A stretch of 34,559 nucleotides of DNA, taken from the NCBI GenBank assembly GCA_040414495.1, contig JBEDUI010000124.1, forward strand, positions 1 through 34,559, read 5' to 3'. Below are positions 22,209 through 30,776 of this stretch, piece by piece. The translations under genes and the position numbers were made by a program. The stretch's first letter is position 1. Each line of letters begins with the position of its first letter. This DNA comes from DATAVB01 sp040414495. GTDB taxonomy: Bacteria > Actinomycetota > Actinomycetes > Mycobacteriales > QHCD01. Under the pieces are notes generated by a model. That model did not search any database. It was not told where the DNA came from and saw nothing but the letters and a program-made list of their open reading frames with translations.

Positions 22209-22963
22209 CAGGAACTCCGATCGACCTTGTGCTGCGCTGCTTGTGCCAGTGGACGGACCACAAGCAGATCGATGTCCACATGTGGCGGCCGGGTCACCAC
22301 CCAGGTCACGCAGTCAGCGATGTCCTCGGCGGTCAGCGGCTCGCGCACTCCCGCGTAGACGGCGGCTGCCTTCTCCGCGTTCCCGTCGAATCGGACTAAC
22401 CCGAACTCCTCGGTACGGACCATGCCGGGGGCGATCTCACTGACCCGAATCGGCTTTCCGGACAGCTCCAACCGCAGCGTCTCGGCCAGCGCGGTCTGTG
22501 CGTGCTTGGCCCCGGTGTAGCCGGCCCCGCCCTCGTACACGATGTGCCCGGCGGTCGAGCTCATGACGACCACATGCCCGGCCCCGCTCGCCTCCAGCGC
22601 CGGCAGCAACGCCTTGGTGACCCGGAGCGTGCCGATCACGTTGACCTCGTACATCCACTGCCAGTCGGGCACGTTCGCCTCGGCGATCGGATCCAGACCC
22701 TTGGCGCCGCCGGCGTTGTTGAGCAGCACACTCACGTTCGGGTACGCGGCGGCCAGCGCGTCCACCGACGCCTGGTCGGTCACGTCGAGGGTGACCGCGG
22801 TGCCGTCGATCTCCTTGGCCAGCGCGTCGAGCCGGTCCCGGCGCCGGGCGCCCACCACGACGTGGAAGCCCGCCTTGGCCAGGCTGCGGGCCGAGGCCGC
22901 GCCGATGCCGCTGCTGGCTCCGGTTACCACCGCCACCGGCCGGGTTCGTGTCGTTTCAGTCAT
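22208..22963 (-). CDS. SDR family NAD(P)-dependent oxidoreductase
   Basis: 251-residue classical SDR with TGASSGIG (14-21), NNAGG (about 84-88), catalytic VMSSTAG and YTGAK (Y of YxxxK), and APGMVRTEEF after the active site. The position beside mshA equals that of Rv0484c in M. tuberculosis. The substrate is unknown. The ATG at 22963 (MTETTRTRP) is taken as start; an ATG three codons upstream is possible. No strong ribosome binding site is seen for either. It heads a two-gene unit with the DUF1089 gene and is divergent from mshA. Confidence 0.88.
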   Translation of the reverse strand: MTETTRTRPVAVVTGASSGIGAASARSLAKAGFHVVVGARRRDRLDALAKEIDGTAVTLDVTDQASVDALAAAYPNVSVLLNNAGGAKGLDPIAEANVPDWQWMYEVNVIGTLRVTKALLPALEASGAGHVVVMSSTAGHIVYEGGAGYTGAKHAQTALAETLRLELSGKPIRVSEIAPGMVRTEEFGLVRFDGNAEKAAAVYAGVREPLTAEDIADCVTWVVTRPPHVDIDLLVVRPLAQAAQHKVDRSS

Positions 22964-23086
22964 GGAAAGCATTCTGGCCGAGCGCATACCAGCCGCCGGC
23001 AGCGGGCAGGTTTTCCGAGGGCTTGGCGTTGCAGCGAAAACGGGGAGCACGAAACGTATGTCCGGCGCCGAGAAAGGAAAGCCCAC

Positions 23087-24382
23087 ATGACGGTTGGACG
23101 TGCACCCGGCCACAGCGGCCTACCCCGCCGAGTCGCGTTCCTTTCGGTACATACCTCGCCTCTGGAGCAGCCCGGATCCCGCGACGCCGGCGGGTTGAAC
23201 GTGTACGTGGTGGAGACCGCCCGCGGGTTGGCCGCGCGCGGTATCGAGGTCGAGATCTTCACCCGGGCCGGCTCGAGCGACCTGCCGAGCCGGGTCGAAA
23301 TGGCGCCCGGCGTGGCGGTTCGGCACATCGTGGCCGGGCCGTTCGGCGGTCTGTCCACCCGGGAACTGCCCTCCCAGCTGTGCGCCTTCGGGGCCGGGCT
23401 GCTCTCGGCCTGGGCCGGGCATGACGCCGGCTGGTTCGACATCATCCACTCGCACTACTGGCTCTCTGGCCATGTCGGTATGGGAGCCCGCGACCGTTGG
23501 GGCGTGCCGTTGGTGCACTCCGCCCATACCTTGGCGAAGGTCAAGAACGCCCATCGCGGTCCCGGTGAGAGTCCGGAACCGGCCGTACGGGTGGTCGGGG
23601 AGGAGCGCATCGCCGCCGACGCCGACCTGCTGGTGGCGGCCACGCAGCGCGAGGCTGACGAGCTGATTTCCTTGTACGACGCCGATCCGGCGGCCGTTTC
23701 GGTCGTCCCGCCCGGCGTCAACCTGCGCAGCTTCACGCCTGGAGACCGGGCCGCCGCCCGGGCCTCCCTGGGTCTGCCGACCGACGGCGTGCTGTTGGTC
23801 TACGTCGGCCGGATCCAGCCGCACAAGGCCCCGGACCTGCTGATCCGGGCCGCGGCCCAATTGTCGGAATCGTTGCCCGAATCGGCCGGGCCGGTCACCG
23901 TCGCCATCGTCGGCGGGGCCAGCGGCCGGGGGTACGCCGACGGCGCGCTGCCGGCGTTGGCGACCGAGGTCGGGTTGCGTGACGCGGTGCGGTTCGTCCC
24001 GCCGGTGGCGCGTGAGTCGCTGGCCACGGTCTACCGGGCCGCCGACGTCCTGGTGATGCCCAGCCGTAGCGAGTCGTTCGGGTTGGCCGCCCTGGAGGCG
24101 CAGGCCTGCGGTACGCCGGTCGTCGCCACGCCGGTCGGTGGCCTGCCGCTCGCGGTCGACCATGGCGTCTCCGGCCTGTTGACCGAAGGCCACGACCCGG
24201 CGCAGATCGCCGACGCGGTCGCCCGGATCGTCACCGACCCGGAACTGGCGGCGCGGCTGGGACGCGGGGCGGTCGCCCACGCGCGTAACCATTCCTGGGA
24301 CAACACGGTCGACGGGCTGCTCGATGCGTACGCCAAAGCCCGCCGCCGCGCGATGCCGGTGGATGAGACCCTGGCGCAATGA
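23087..24382 (+). CDS. mshA: D-inositol-3-phosphate glycosyltransferase
   Basis: GT4-family (GT-B fold) enzyme that transfers GlcNAc from UDP-GlcNAc to 1D-myo-inositol 3-phosphate, the first step of mycothiol synthesis. Diagnostic features are FLSVHTSPLEQPGSRDAGGLNVYVVE near the N-terminus in shortened form (SPLEQPG, DAGGLNVYV), IIHSHYWLSG, HSAHTLAKVKN, VPPGVNL, YVGRIQPHKAPDLL, and the C-terminal E-x7-E motif ESFGLAALE. The 431-residue length is normal. The ATG at 23087 follows AAAGGAAA. The open frame extends far upstream, but that part is antisense to the SDR. Its TGA overlaps the ybjN-like ATG. The presence of mshA implies a mycothiol-producing actinobacterium. Confidence 0.96.
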   Translation: MTVGRAPGHSGLPRRVAFLSVHTSPLEQPGSRDAGGLNVYVVETARGLAARGIEVEIFTRAGSSDLPSRVEMAPGVAVRHIVAGPFGGLSTRELPSQLCAFGAGLLSAWAGHDAGWFDIIHSHYWLSGHVGMGARDRWGVPLVHSAHTLAKVKNAHRGPGESPEPAVRVVGEERIAADADLLVAATQREADELISLYDADPAAVSVVPPGVNLRSFTPGDRAAARASLGLPTDGVLLVYVGRIQPHKAPDLLIRAAAQLSESLPESAGPVTVAIVGGASGRGYADGALPALATEVGLRDAVRFVPPVARESLATVYRAADVLVMPSRSESFGLAALEAQACGTPVVATPVGGLPLAVDHGVSGLLTEGHDPAQIADAVARIVTDPELAARLGRGAVAHARNHSWDNTVDGLLDAYAKARRRAMPVDETLAQ

Positions 24383-24864
24383 GCCTCGACGACCTCATCC
24401 GGTCCACATTGGACGATGCCGGGCTGACGTATCAACGGACCGCGCCCGGCTCGTATCTGGTGACGTTGCCCGGCACCAACAAACTCGCCACGATGTGCTG
24501 GTTGGTGGTCGGTGCGCATTCCTTGCTGGTCGAGGCTTTCGTTATGCGGCGGCCGGATGAGAACCGCGAGCAGCTCTACGATTTCCTGCTGCAACGCAAC
24601 GCCCGGATGTACGGCGTGGCATTCAGTGTCGATTCCTCGGGCGATATTTATCTGGTCGGCCGCGTGTCGCTGGAATCGGTTACGGCCGAGGAAATCGACC
24701 GCCTGCTCGGTTCCGTACTGAGTTATTCCGACGATAATTTCAATGCCATGTTGGAAATCGGATTCGCCTCATCTATTCGGCGGGAATGGGAGTGGCGGGT
24801 CAAGCGCGGCGAATCACTGGCAAACCTGCAGGCGTTCGCCCGTTTCGCCGATCCGGCCCGCTGA
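24379..24864 (+). CDS. YbjN domain protein
   Basis: 161-residue soluble protein of the YbjN family (type III secretion chaperone-like fold), matching Rv0487 in position after mshA. Typical segments are the N-terminal helix IRSTLDDAGLTYQR, a beta-hairpin (SYLVTLPG, TMCWLVVGAHSLLVEAFVMRR), RMYGVAFSVDSSGDIYLVGRV, and the closing helix beginning VTAEEIDRLLGSVL. The biochemical role is unknown. It is translationally coupled to mshA by an ATGA overlap, so it is co-expressed with mycothiol synthesis; whether it acts on MshA is not known. Confidence 0.88.
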   Translation: MSLDDLIRSTLDDAGLTYQRTAPGSYLVTLPGTNKLATMCWLVVGAHSLLVEAFVMRRPDENREQLYDFLLQRNARMYGVAFSVDSSGDIYLVGRVSLESVTAEEIDRLLGSVLSYSDDNFNAMLEIGFASSIRREWEWRVKRGESLANLQAFARFADPAR

Positions 24865-24900
24865 GCCGGGGTCGGCAGCAGCGCCGCTGCCGCGCTCTTT

Positions 24901-24906
24901 TAGGCT
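24901..24906 (+). promoter_or_regulatory. -10 element of gpmA (leaderless type)
   Basis: TAGGCT followed by 6 nt and the ATG at 24913. No Shine-Dalgarno sequence is present in those 6 nt. Confidence 0.5.
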
Positions 24907-24912
24907 GATCGC

Positions 24913-25659
24913 ATGGGTACGACACTGGTCCTGCTCCGCCACGGCGAGAGTGAATGGAATCAAAAGAATCTTTTCTCCGGCTGGGTTGACGTAGACCTGA
25001 CCGCCGGTGGCGAGGCCGAGGCGCGGCGCGGCGGCGAGCTGATCGCCGAGGCGGGGATCGCTCCGACCGTGCTGCACACCTCGGTGTTGCGGCGGGCCAT
25101 CCGGACCGCTCAGATCTCGCTGGACGTCATCGACCGGCACTGGATTCCGGTCCGGCGCAGCTGGCGGCTCAACGAGCGCCACTACGGCGCTTTGCAGGGC
25201 AAGAACAAGAAGGAAACCCTGCAGCAGTACGGCGAGGAGCAGTTCATGCTCTGGCGCCGGTCGTACGACACGCCCCCGCCGCCGCTGGAGCGGGACTCGG
25301 ACTTCTCGCAGTGGAACGACCCGCGGTACGCCACGCTGCCGCCGGAGCTGCGACCGGACACCGAGTGCCTCAAGGACGTACTCGAGCGGATGCTGCCGTA
25401 CTGGTACGACGCGATCGTGCCGGACCTGCGACTCGGGCAGACCACGTTGGTTGCGGCGCACGGCAACTCGCTGCGGGCCCTGGTCAAGCACCTCGACGGG
25501 CTGACCGACGAGGCCGTGGTCGGTCTGAACATCCCGACCGGCATCCCGCTGGTCTACGAGCTGGACGACGATCTGCGCCCCGTCACCACCGGTGGTCGCT
25601 ACCTCGACCCCGAGGCCGCCGCCGCGTCGATCGAAGCGGTCAAGAACCAAGGTCGTTAA
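24913..25659 (+). CDS. gpmA: 2,3-bisphosphoglycerate-dependent phosphoglycerate mutase
   Basis: Glycolytic/gluconeogenic enzyme interconverting 3- and 2-phosphoglycerate through a phosphohistidine. The histidine-phosphatase motif LLRHGESEWN (H10), the second catalytic histidine in VAAHGNSLRAL (H183), the acid E89 in LNERHYGALQGKNK, and the TGIPLVYELD tail are all present. At 248 residues it is of dPGM length. The gene has its own leaderless-type promoter 49 bases after the ybjN-like stop and ends at a strong hairpin shared with phoU. The same mshA-ybjN-gpm-senX3-regX3 order occurs in mycobacteria. Confidence 0.96.
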   Translation: MGTTLVLLRHGESEWNQKNLFSGWVDVDLTAGGEAEARRGGELIAEAGIAPTVLHTSVLRRAIRTAQISLDVIDRHWIPVRRSWRLNERHYGALQGKNKKETLQQYGEEQFMLWRRSYDTPPPPLERDSDFSQWNDPRYATLPPELRPDTECLKDVLERMLPYWYDAIVPDLRLGQTTLVAAHGNSLRALVKHLDGLTDEAVVGLNIPTGIPLVYELDDDLRPVTTGGRYLDPEAAAASIEAVKNQGR

Positions 25660-25665
25660 GCAGAT

Positions 25666-25693
25666 AGCGCCCCGGGCCTGAGCCCGGGGCGCT
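25666..25693. terminator. Bidirectional terminator between gpmA and phoU
   Basis: AGCGCCCCGGGC (25666-25677) and GCCCGGGGCGCT (25682-25693) form a perfect 12-bp stem with a CTGA loop, 6 bases after the gpmA stop and 20 bases after the convergent phoU stop. Confidence 0.8.
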
Positions 25694-25713
25694 GCCTGCG
25701 TAAAGCAGTGGAC

Positions 25714-26370
25714 TCAGGTGCTGGCCGGCTCCGGCATCTCGCCGGTGACCAGGTAGACCACCCGGCGGGCGACCGCGACGGCGTGGTCGGCGAACCGCTC
25801 GTAATAGCGGCCGATCAACGTGATGTCGATGGCCGACTCGACCCCGTAGCTCCAGTCGTCGGCCAGCAGCGCCCGGAACAGCTGGCGGTGTAGGTCATCC
25901 ATCAGGTCGTCGTCGGCCTCGAGCTCGAGCGCCCGCGAGGTGTCCTGGGTGGCGATGACCGCGCCGGCCTTGGCGATCAGCTGCCCGGCGATGTTGCCCA
26001 TGTCCCGGATCGTGCCCTGCAGCTCCGGCGGAACCGCCGACACCGGGTACCGCATGCGGGCCACCTTGGCGATGTGCCGGGCCAGGTCGCCCATCCGCTC
26101 CAGGTCGGTGATCATGCGCAACGTCGTGACGACGGTGCGCAGGTCGGTCGCCACCGGCTGTTGGCGGGCCAGCACGTCCAGCGCCCGTTCCTCCAGATCG
26201 CGGTAGGTCTCGTCGACGTCCGCATCGGCCGAGATGACCTCTTCGGCTAGAGAGATGTCAGCATCCAGCAGCGCGGTTGTGGCCCGCGACATGGCGGCGG
26301 CCACCATCCGTGACATCTCAACCAGCTCTGTCCCGATGTGGTTGAGTTCGTCATGAAATGTGTCGCGCAT
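25714..26370 (-). CDS. phoU: Phosphate signalling complex protein PhoU
   Basis: 218-residue PhoU with its two three-helix repeats. RDTFHDELNHIGTELVEMSRMV opens the first. The metal-binding E/D-rich motifs are DADVDETYRDLEERAL and DLERMGDLARHIAKVA in repeat one, and DDDLMDDLHRQLFRAL and YYERFADHAVAVARRV in repeat two. PhoU links the Pst phosphate transporter to the sensor kinase and keeps the response off when phosphate is plentiful. The ATG at 26370 begins MRDTFHDEL; the frame is open further upstream, but that extension is unlike PhoU. It is divergent from senX3, its functional partner, the arrangement seen in several actinobacteria. Confidence 0.95.
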   Translation of the reverse strand: MRDTFHDELNHIGTELVEMSRMVAAAMSRATTALLDADISLAEEVISADADVDETYRDLEERALDVLARQQPVATDLRTVVTTLRMITDLERMGDLARHIAKVARMRYPVSAVPPELQGTIRDMGNIAGQLIAKAGAVIATQDTSRALELEADDDLMDDLHRQLFRALLADDWSYGVESAIDITLIGRYYERFADHAVAVARRVVYLVTGEMPEPAST

Positions 26371-26528
26371 CTGCCGTCCCGTTATGTAGAAGGAATAAAG
26401 ACAAGCTCTCAAGGATAGGGCCAGGGCGAGTTTTGCGGTCGACCGTGCTCTGCGCAACCTGCAATTACGCTCCCGCGAGATGAACACGCAACGTACGCGA
26501 CATGAAATCTGCCGCCGGGCGCGGCTAG

Positions 26529-28084
26529 ATGGGCAAGCATGCCAAATTGCTGCCTACCATTCGAACCGTGGCTGTGACGCTGATGGTTGTCGCGGCGCTG
26601 ATCGTCGGCGCCGCTGCCGGCGTCTGGTTCTCGCACATACGCCGCGCTCCGGTCGGCATCGGCGCGCCCCGCGCCGGTGAGACCGCGCCGGATCAGGTGA
26701 TCCCGCCAGCCGTGCTGCGGCTGATCCCGGAGCAGATGGAGCTGGCCGTCGTCGTGCTGGATATGTCGGCCGACGTCGCGTTCGCCAACCCTGCCGTGCG
26801 CAGGATGGGTGTGGTGCGTGGGGGCCATCTCATCGTCGAAGACCTGCACGGGCTGGCCCGAGCCGTCCGGGACAGTGGCCAGCCGCAGGAGGTCCAGGTG
26901 GACCTGCCCGATTCCCGGCTCGGCCGCGAGCCGCTGGCGGTCAACGCCAACGTCATGCCGCTGGCCGACTCCGGCTACGTCGCGCTGTTCCTTCAGGACG
27001 TGACCGAGTCGCAGCGCCTGGCCGCGGTCCGCCGCGACTTCGTCGCCAACGTCAGCCACGAGCTCAAGACACCGGTCGGCGCGATGACGCTGTTGGCCGA
27101 GGCGATGCAGGACGCCTCCGACGATCCCGAGGCGGTACGCCGGTTCGCCGCCCGCATGCAGCAGGAGGGCGGCCGGCTCGGCCGCCTGGTCCAGGAGCTC
27201 ATCGAGCTGTCCCGGCTGCAGGGCGCCGACCCGTTGCCGTCCTCGGCCACCGTCGTGTCGGTCGACCGGTTGGTCGGCGAGGCGGTCGAGGCGACCCGGC
27301 TCGCGGCCGAGACTGGCCAGATCACGGTCGTCACCGGCGGCGAGGAGCAGCTGACCGTTCGCGGCAACCAGCCGCAGTTGGTGATGGCGCTGGTCAACCT
27401 GGTCGGCAACGCCATCGCCTACAGTCCGCCCGGTACCCGGGTCGCGATCGGCACCCGGCTGCGGCGCGCCGACGCCCACGAGCCGGGCAGCCGCCACGAT
27501 GTCGACCAGGTGGAAATCTCCGTAGCCGACCAGGGCATCGGTATCGCCGATGGCGACCTGGAACGCATCTTCGAGCGCTTCTATCGCGCCGACCCGGCCC
27601 GCTCCCGTGCCACCGGCGGCACCGGTCTGGGCCTGGCCATAGTCAAGCACGTCGCCAGCAACCATGGCGGCAGTGTCCGGGTCTGGAGCGTTGAGGGCTC
27701 CGGTTCCACGTTCACCCTGCGACTGCCCGCCGCCAGCGAAGCGGGCGCTCCCACAACTGTGCCCTCGCTGACCGCGGGGCCGCCGGCCAACGATGTCCGC
27801 GCAGTGACCGCCCGCGAACGCGAGCCGGTCGAAAACCGAGTCGACAACGCCGTTGGTGCGGCCAAGTCCAGGGTGACCCGGCGGGGCCGTACGGCTGACG
27901 CTGGCGCCGGTCGGACAACCGACCCTGGCGCGACTCGTACCGGCTCCGATTCAGCCGCGACCGGCACTGATGCCGCCGCGGCCGGGCGGAGTCCGGCAAC
28001 TGATGCTGCGGCCACTCGGCAGCGTCAGGTGGATGACACGAGTGCGACCCGGCGGAGCCGGGTCGACAACCTGAGAGGAACCGC

Positions 28085-28088
<4 letters not shown>
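26529..28088 (+). CDS. senX3: Sensor histidine kinase SenX3 (PhoR-type), with extended C-terminal tail
   Basis: Membrane histidine kinase of the phosphate-responsive SenX3-RegX3 system. A transmembrane helix lies at residues 12-34. A PAS-like region spans about 60-160 (LAVVVLDMSADVAFAN). The H box FVANVSHELKTPVGAM has phospho-accepting H177. The N box (LVNLVGNAIAYSPPG), G1 (VADQGIGIA), F box (FERFYRAD) and G2 (GGTGLGLAIVKH) are complete. The kinase core ends near residue 400, but the protein runs to 519: the last ~119 residues are an Ala/Thr/Arg/Asp-rich low-complexity tail unusual for SenX3 (about 400 residues). The stop overlaps the regX3 GTG. PhoU is divergent. Confidence 0.93.
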
Positions 28089-28765
<677 letters not shown>

Positions 28766-28777
28766 ACGTCTTTTATT

Positions 28778-28814
28778 ACGTGAACGGGGTGCCTTTATGG
28801 CGCCCCGTTCACGT
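28778..28814. terminator. Bidirectional terminator between regX3 and the opposing gene
   Basis: Arms 28778-28792 (ACGTGAACGGGGTGC) and 28800-28814 form a 15-bp stem with one G-U pair and a 7-nt loop. It sits between convergent stops at 28765 and 28817. Confidence 0.8.
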
Positions 28815-28816
28815 TG

Positions 28817-29611
28817 TTAGGCGCCGGCCGGGTGCGGCGCGACCAGCCCGCGCTTGAGCCGTAATTCAGCCAGCCGGACCAACTCGTCGTACGCGGCCTT
28901 GCCGATCAGCTCGGTCAGCTCCGGACCATACGAAACGTAGAACGGGTCGCCCCCGACGTGCGCCTCGGGCGAGGACGTGCACCACCAGTGCAGGTCGTGG
29001 CCACCGCCGCCCCAGGACCGCCGGTCGAACTCGGTCAGCGTGCTGACCAGGACCTTGGTGGCGTCCGGGCGTTCCACCCATTCCTGCTCGCGCCGGATCG
29101 GCAGCTGCCAGCACACCTCGGGCTTCGTCTCCAGCGGATGCCGGCCGGTCCGCAGCGCCAGGGCGTGCAACGCGCACCCGGCCCCGCCCTCGAAACCCGG
29201 GCGGTTGTGGAAGATGCAGGCCCCGTTGACCTTGCGGGTGCGTTTCCGGTCGTGTTCGTCACCGACCGAATCGCGCACGCTGATGCCCTTGCGGTCGGCC
29301 ACTCCGGCGTACTGCCAGGTGACCGGATCCAACTCCCGGGCGGCCTTGTGCACCCGCTTCTCGTCGGCGGTGTCGGTGAAGAACGCGCCGTGGCTGCAGC
29401 AACCCACGCTCGGGTCGCCGTCGATGCCGTAGCAGCCCTGGCCGAAGATGCAGGTCCACCGCGAACACAGCCAGGTCAGGTCGGCTCGTACGACGTGCTC
29501 GGGGTCGGCCGGGTCGACGAATTCGATCCATTCCCGGGCGAAATCCAGCCCGGTCTCCCGACTGCGCGGATCATCCACGACCGGCAGGTTCTTCTTGCGA
29601 GGCACGCCCAT
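28817..29611 (-). CDS. Cysteine-rich conserved protein (Rv0495c-like)
   Basis: About 264 residues, conserved in actinobacteria at this position between regX3 and ppx. It is rich in cysteines arranged like a metal cluster site: C49, C54, C60, C71, C72 (LCSRWTCIFGQGCYG then VGCCSHGAFF), C132 (ACIFHNRPGF), C146 (GAGCALHALAL), and C167 (VCWQLPI). The pattern is similar to YkgJ/DUF3109-type proteins that may bind zinc or iron-sulfur; the cofactor is unproven. No signal peptide is seen. The ATG at 29611 or the GTG two codons upstream could be the start. Only about 31 bases separate it from the divergent ppx, so the two promoters overlap. Confidence 0.85.
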   Translation of the reverse strand: MGVPRKKNLPVVDDPRSRETGLDFAREWIEFVDPADPEHVVRADLTWLCSRWTCIFGQGCYGIDGDPSVGCCSHGAFFTDTADEKRVHKAARELDPVTWQYAGVADRKGISVRDSVGDEHDRKRTRKVNGACIFHNRPGFEGGAGCALHALALRTGRHPLETKPEVCWQLPIRREQEWVERPDATKVLVSTLTEFDRRSWGGGGHDLHWWCTSSPEAHVGGDPFYVSYGPELTELIGKAAYDELVRLAELRLKRGLVAPHPAGA

Positions 29612-29630
29612 CCGCACACGATAGGTCCGC

Positions 29631-29636
29631 TACGGT
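29631..29636 (+). promoter_or_regulatory. -10 element of ppx (leaderless type)
   Basis: TACGGT followed by 6 nt (TGAGCT) and the ATG at 29643. Confidence 0.5.
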
Positions 29637-29642
29637 TGAGCT

Positions 29643-30575
29643 ATGCGGTTGGGTGTCCTGGACGTGGGATCCAACACCGTTCATCTACTCGTTGTTGACG
29701 CCCGACGTGGCGGTCATCCGACTCCGACGCTCTCCGAAAAGCACGTACTGCGGCTGGCCGAGCAGATCTCCGAAACCGGCGACCTGTCCGACGCGGGTTC
29801 CGATGCGCTGGTGCGAGCCGTCGCCGACGCCCGGGCTGCGGCCACCAAGCTGAAGTGCGACGACCTGTTGGCGTTCGCTACCTCGGCGGTTCGGGACGCC
29901 ACCAACGCGCCCGCGGTGCTGACCCGGGTACGCGAGGAGACCGGTGTCGATCTGGCCGTCCTCAGTGGAGCCGATGAGGCCCGGTTGACGTTCCTGGCGG
30001 TACGGCGCTGGTTCGGCTGGAGCGCCGGGCGGTTGCTGGTGCTCGACATCGGTGGCGGGTCGCTGGAGTTGGCGGGTGGCCTGGATGAGGAGCCGGATGC
30101 CGCGGTGTCGTTGCCGTTGGGCGCCGGCCGGTTGACCCGCGAGCGGTTGGTCGGGGACCCGCCGTCGAAGGCGTCGCTGGCCGAGCTACGGGAGTACGTG
30201 GAGAAGGTGCTTTCGGCTGGGGTCAAGGAGATTCGGTCGGCCGGGCGGCCGGACCGGGTCGCGGCCACCTCGAAGACGTTCCGGTCGCTGGCCCGACTAG
30301 CCGGGGCCGCGCCGTCGGCGGCCGGTCCGCGGGCCCAGCGGTTCCTGAACGCCACCGCGTTGCGCCAGGTGATGGCGTTCATCTCCCGGATCGGTTCGGA
30401 CGACCTGGCCGAGTTGGATGGCGTGAGCGCGGCCCGGTCGCATCAACTGCTGGCCGGCGCGGTGGTGGCCGAGGCAGCGATGCGGGCGTTCAAGGTGGAC
30501 ACGTTGGAGATCTGCCCGTGGGCGTTGCGCGAGGGCGTGATCCTGCGCCGGCTGGACTGGCTGGACGGCGCCTGA
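29643..30575 (+). CDS. ppx: Ppx/GppA family exopolyphosphatase
   Basis: 310-residue member of the ASKHA-fold Ppx/GppA family, which releases phosphate from the ends of polyphosphate or hydrolyses pppGpp. Phosphate-binding motifs are present: LGVLDVGSNTVHLLV (3-17), FATSAVRDATNA (79-90), GADEARLTFLAVR with the catalytic glutamate region, and VLDIGGGSLELAGG (143-156). It has only the two N-terminal domains, like the short mycobacterial Ppx1 (Rv0496). Its placement after senX3-regX3 links it to phosphate metabolism. The stop codon is embedded in the first unit of a 31-bp tandem repeat. Confidence 0.93.
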   Translation: MRLGVLDVGSNTVHLLVVDARRGGHPTPTLSEKHVLRLAEQISETGDLSDAGSDALVRAVADARAAATKLKCDDLLAFATSAVRDATNAPAVLTRVREETGVDLAVLSGADEARLTFLAVRRWFGWSAGRLLVLDIGGGSLELAGGLDEEPDAAVSLPLGAGRLTRERLVGDPPSKASLAELREYVEKVLSAGVKEIRSAGRPDRVAATSKTFRSLARLAGAAPSAAGPRAQRFLNATALRQVMAFISRIGSDDLAELDGVSAARSHQLLAGAVVAEAAMRAFKVDTLEICPWALREGVILRRLDWLDGA

Positions 30576-30691
30576 CCCTCCGTACGACCGGCCAGCCCGC
30601 GCCTGACCCTCCGTACGATCGGCTGGACCGCGCCTGATCCTCCGTACGATCGGCTGGACCGCGCCTGACCCTCCGTACGAGGTTTGTCCGC
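30568..30691. repeat. Four-copy 31-bp tandem repeat after ppx
   Basis: Units with core GCCTGACCCTCCGTACGA start at 30570, 30601, 30632 and 30663, exactly 31 bp apart, and are followed by CGGCTGGACCGC-like spacers. The third copy has GAT for GAC and the fourth diverges after the core. The first copy supplies the ppx stop TGA. It resembles an actinobacterial minisatellite. Confidence 0.85.
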
Positions 30692-30695
30692 GCCG

Positions 30696-30701
30696 TACCC
30701 T
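30696..30701 (+). promoter_or_regulatory. -10 element of mini-ORF/isomerase transcript (leaderless type)
   Basis: TACCCT followed by 6 nt (GGACAC) and the GTG of the mini-ORF at 30708. No convincing -35 box is seen. Confidence 0.4.
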
Positions 30702-30707
30702 GGACAC

Positions 30708-30776
30708 GTGACCAATTGCCCGCAGCACGCTCACCGCAGCCTGCCTGCGAGCGCTTTCCCGGAGTGTGGCCTGTGA
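30708..30776 (+). CDS. 22-codon cysteine-containing upstream ORF (candidate leader peptide)
   Basis: GTG-initiated frame of 22 codons beginning VTNCPQHAHR and ending FPECGL. Its TGA (30774-30776) overlaps the GTG start of the isomerase (30773-30775) as GTGA. A TACCCT element 6 nt upstream would make its mRNA leaderless. It carries two cysteines (codons 4 and 20) and two histidines. It may be a leader peptide that couples or attenuates isomerase translation, or a small protein; a chance frame is possible. Translation is inferred from layout only. Confidence 0.4.
   Translation: MTNCPQHAHRSLPASAFPECGL

Noticed and set aside
22502..23086. Long N-terminal extension of mshA
   Set aside because: The extension is antisense to the SDR gene; the ATG at 23087 has a good ribosome binding site and matches the normal MshA N-terminus.
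26371..26528. PHO box between phoU and senX3
   Set aside because: Only one GTTCAT-like half unit is visible on the minus strand; no second direct repeat at the right 11-bp spacing.
30568..30691. CRISPR array
   Set aside because: The whole 31-bp period is repeated, so there are no variable spacers, and no cas genes are nearby.
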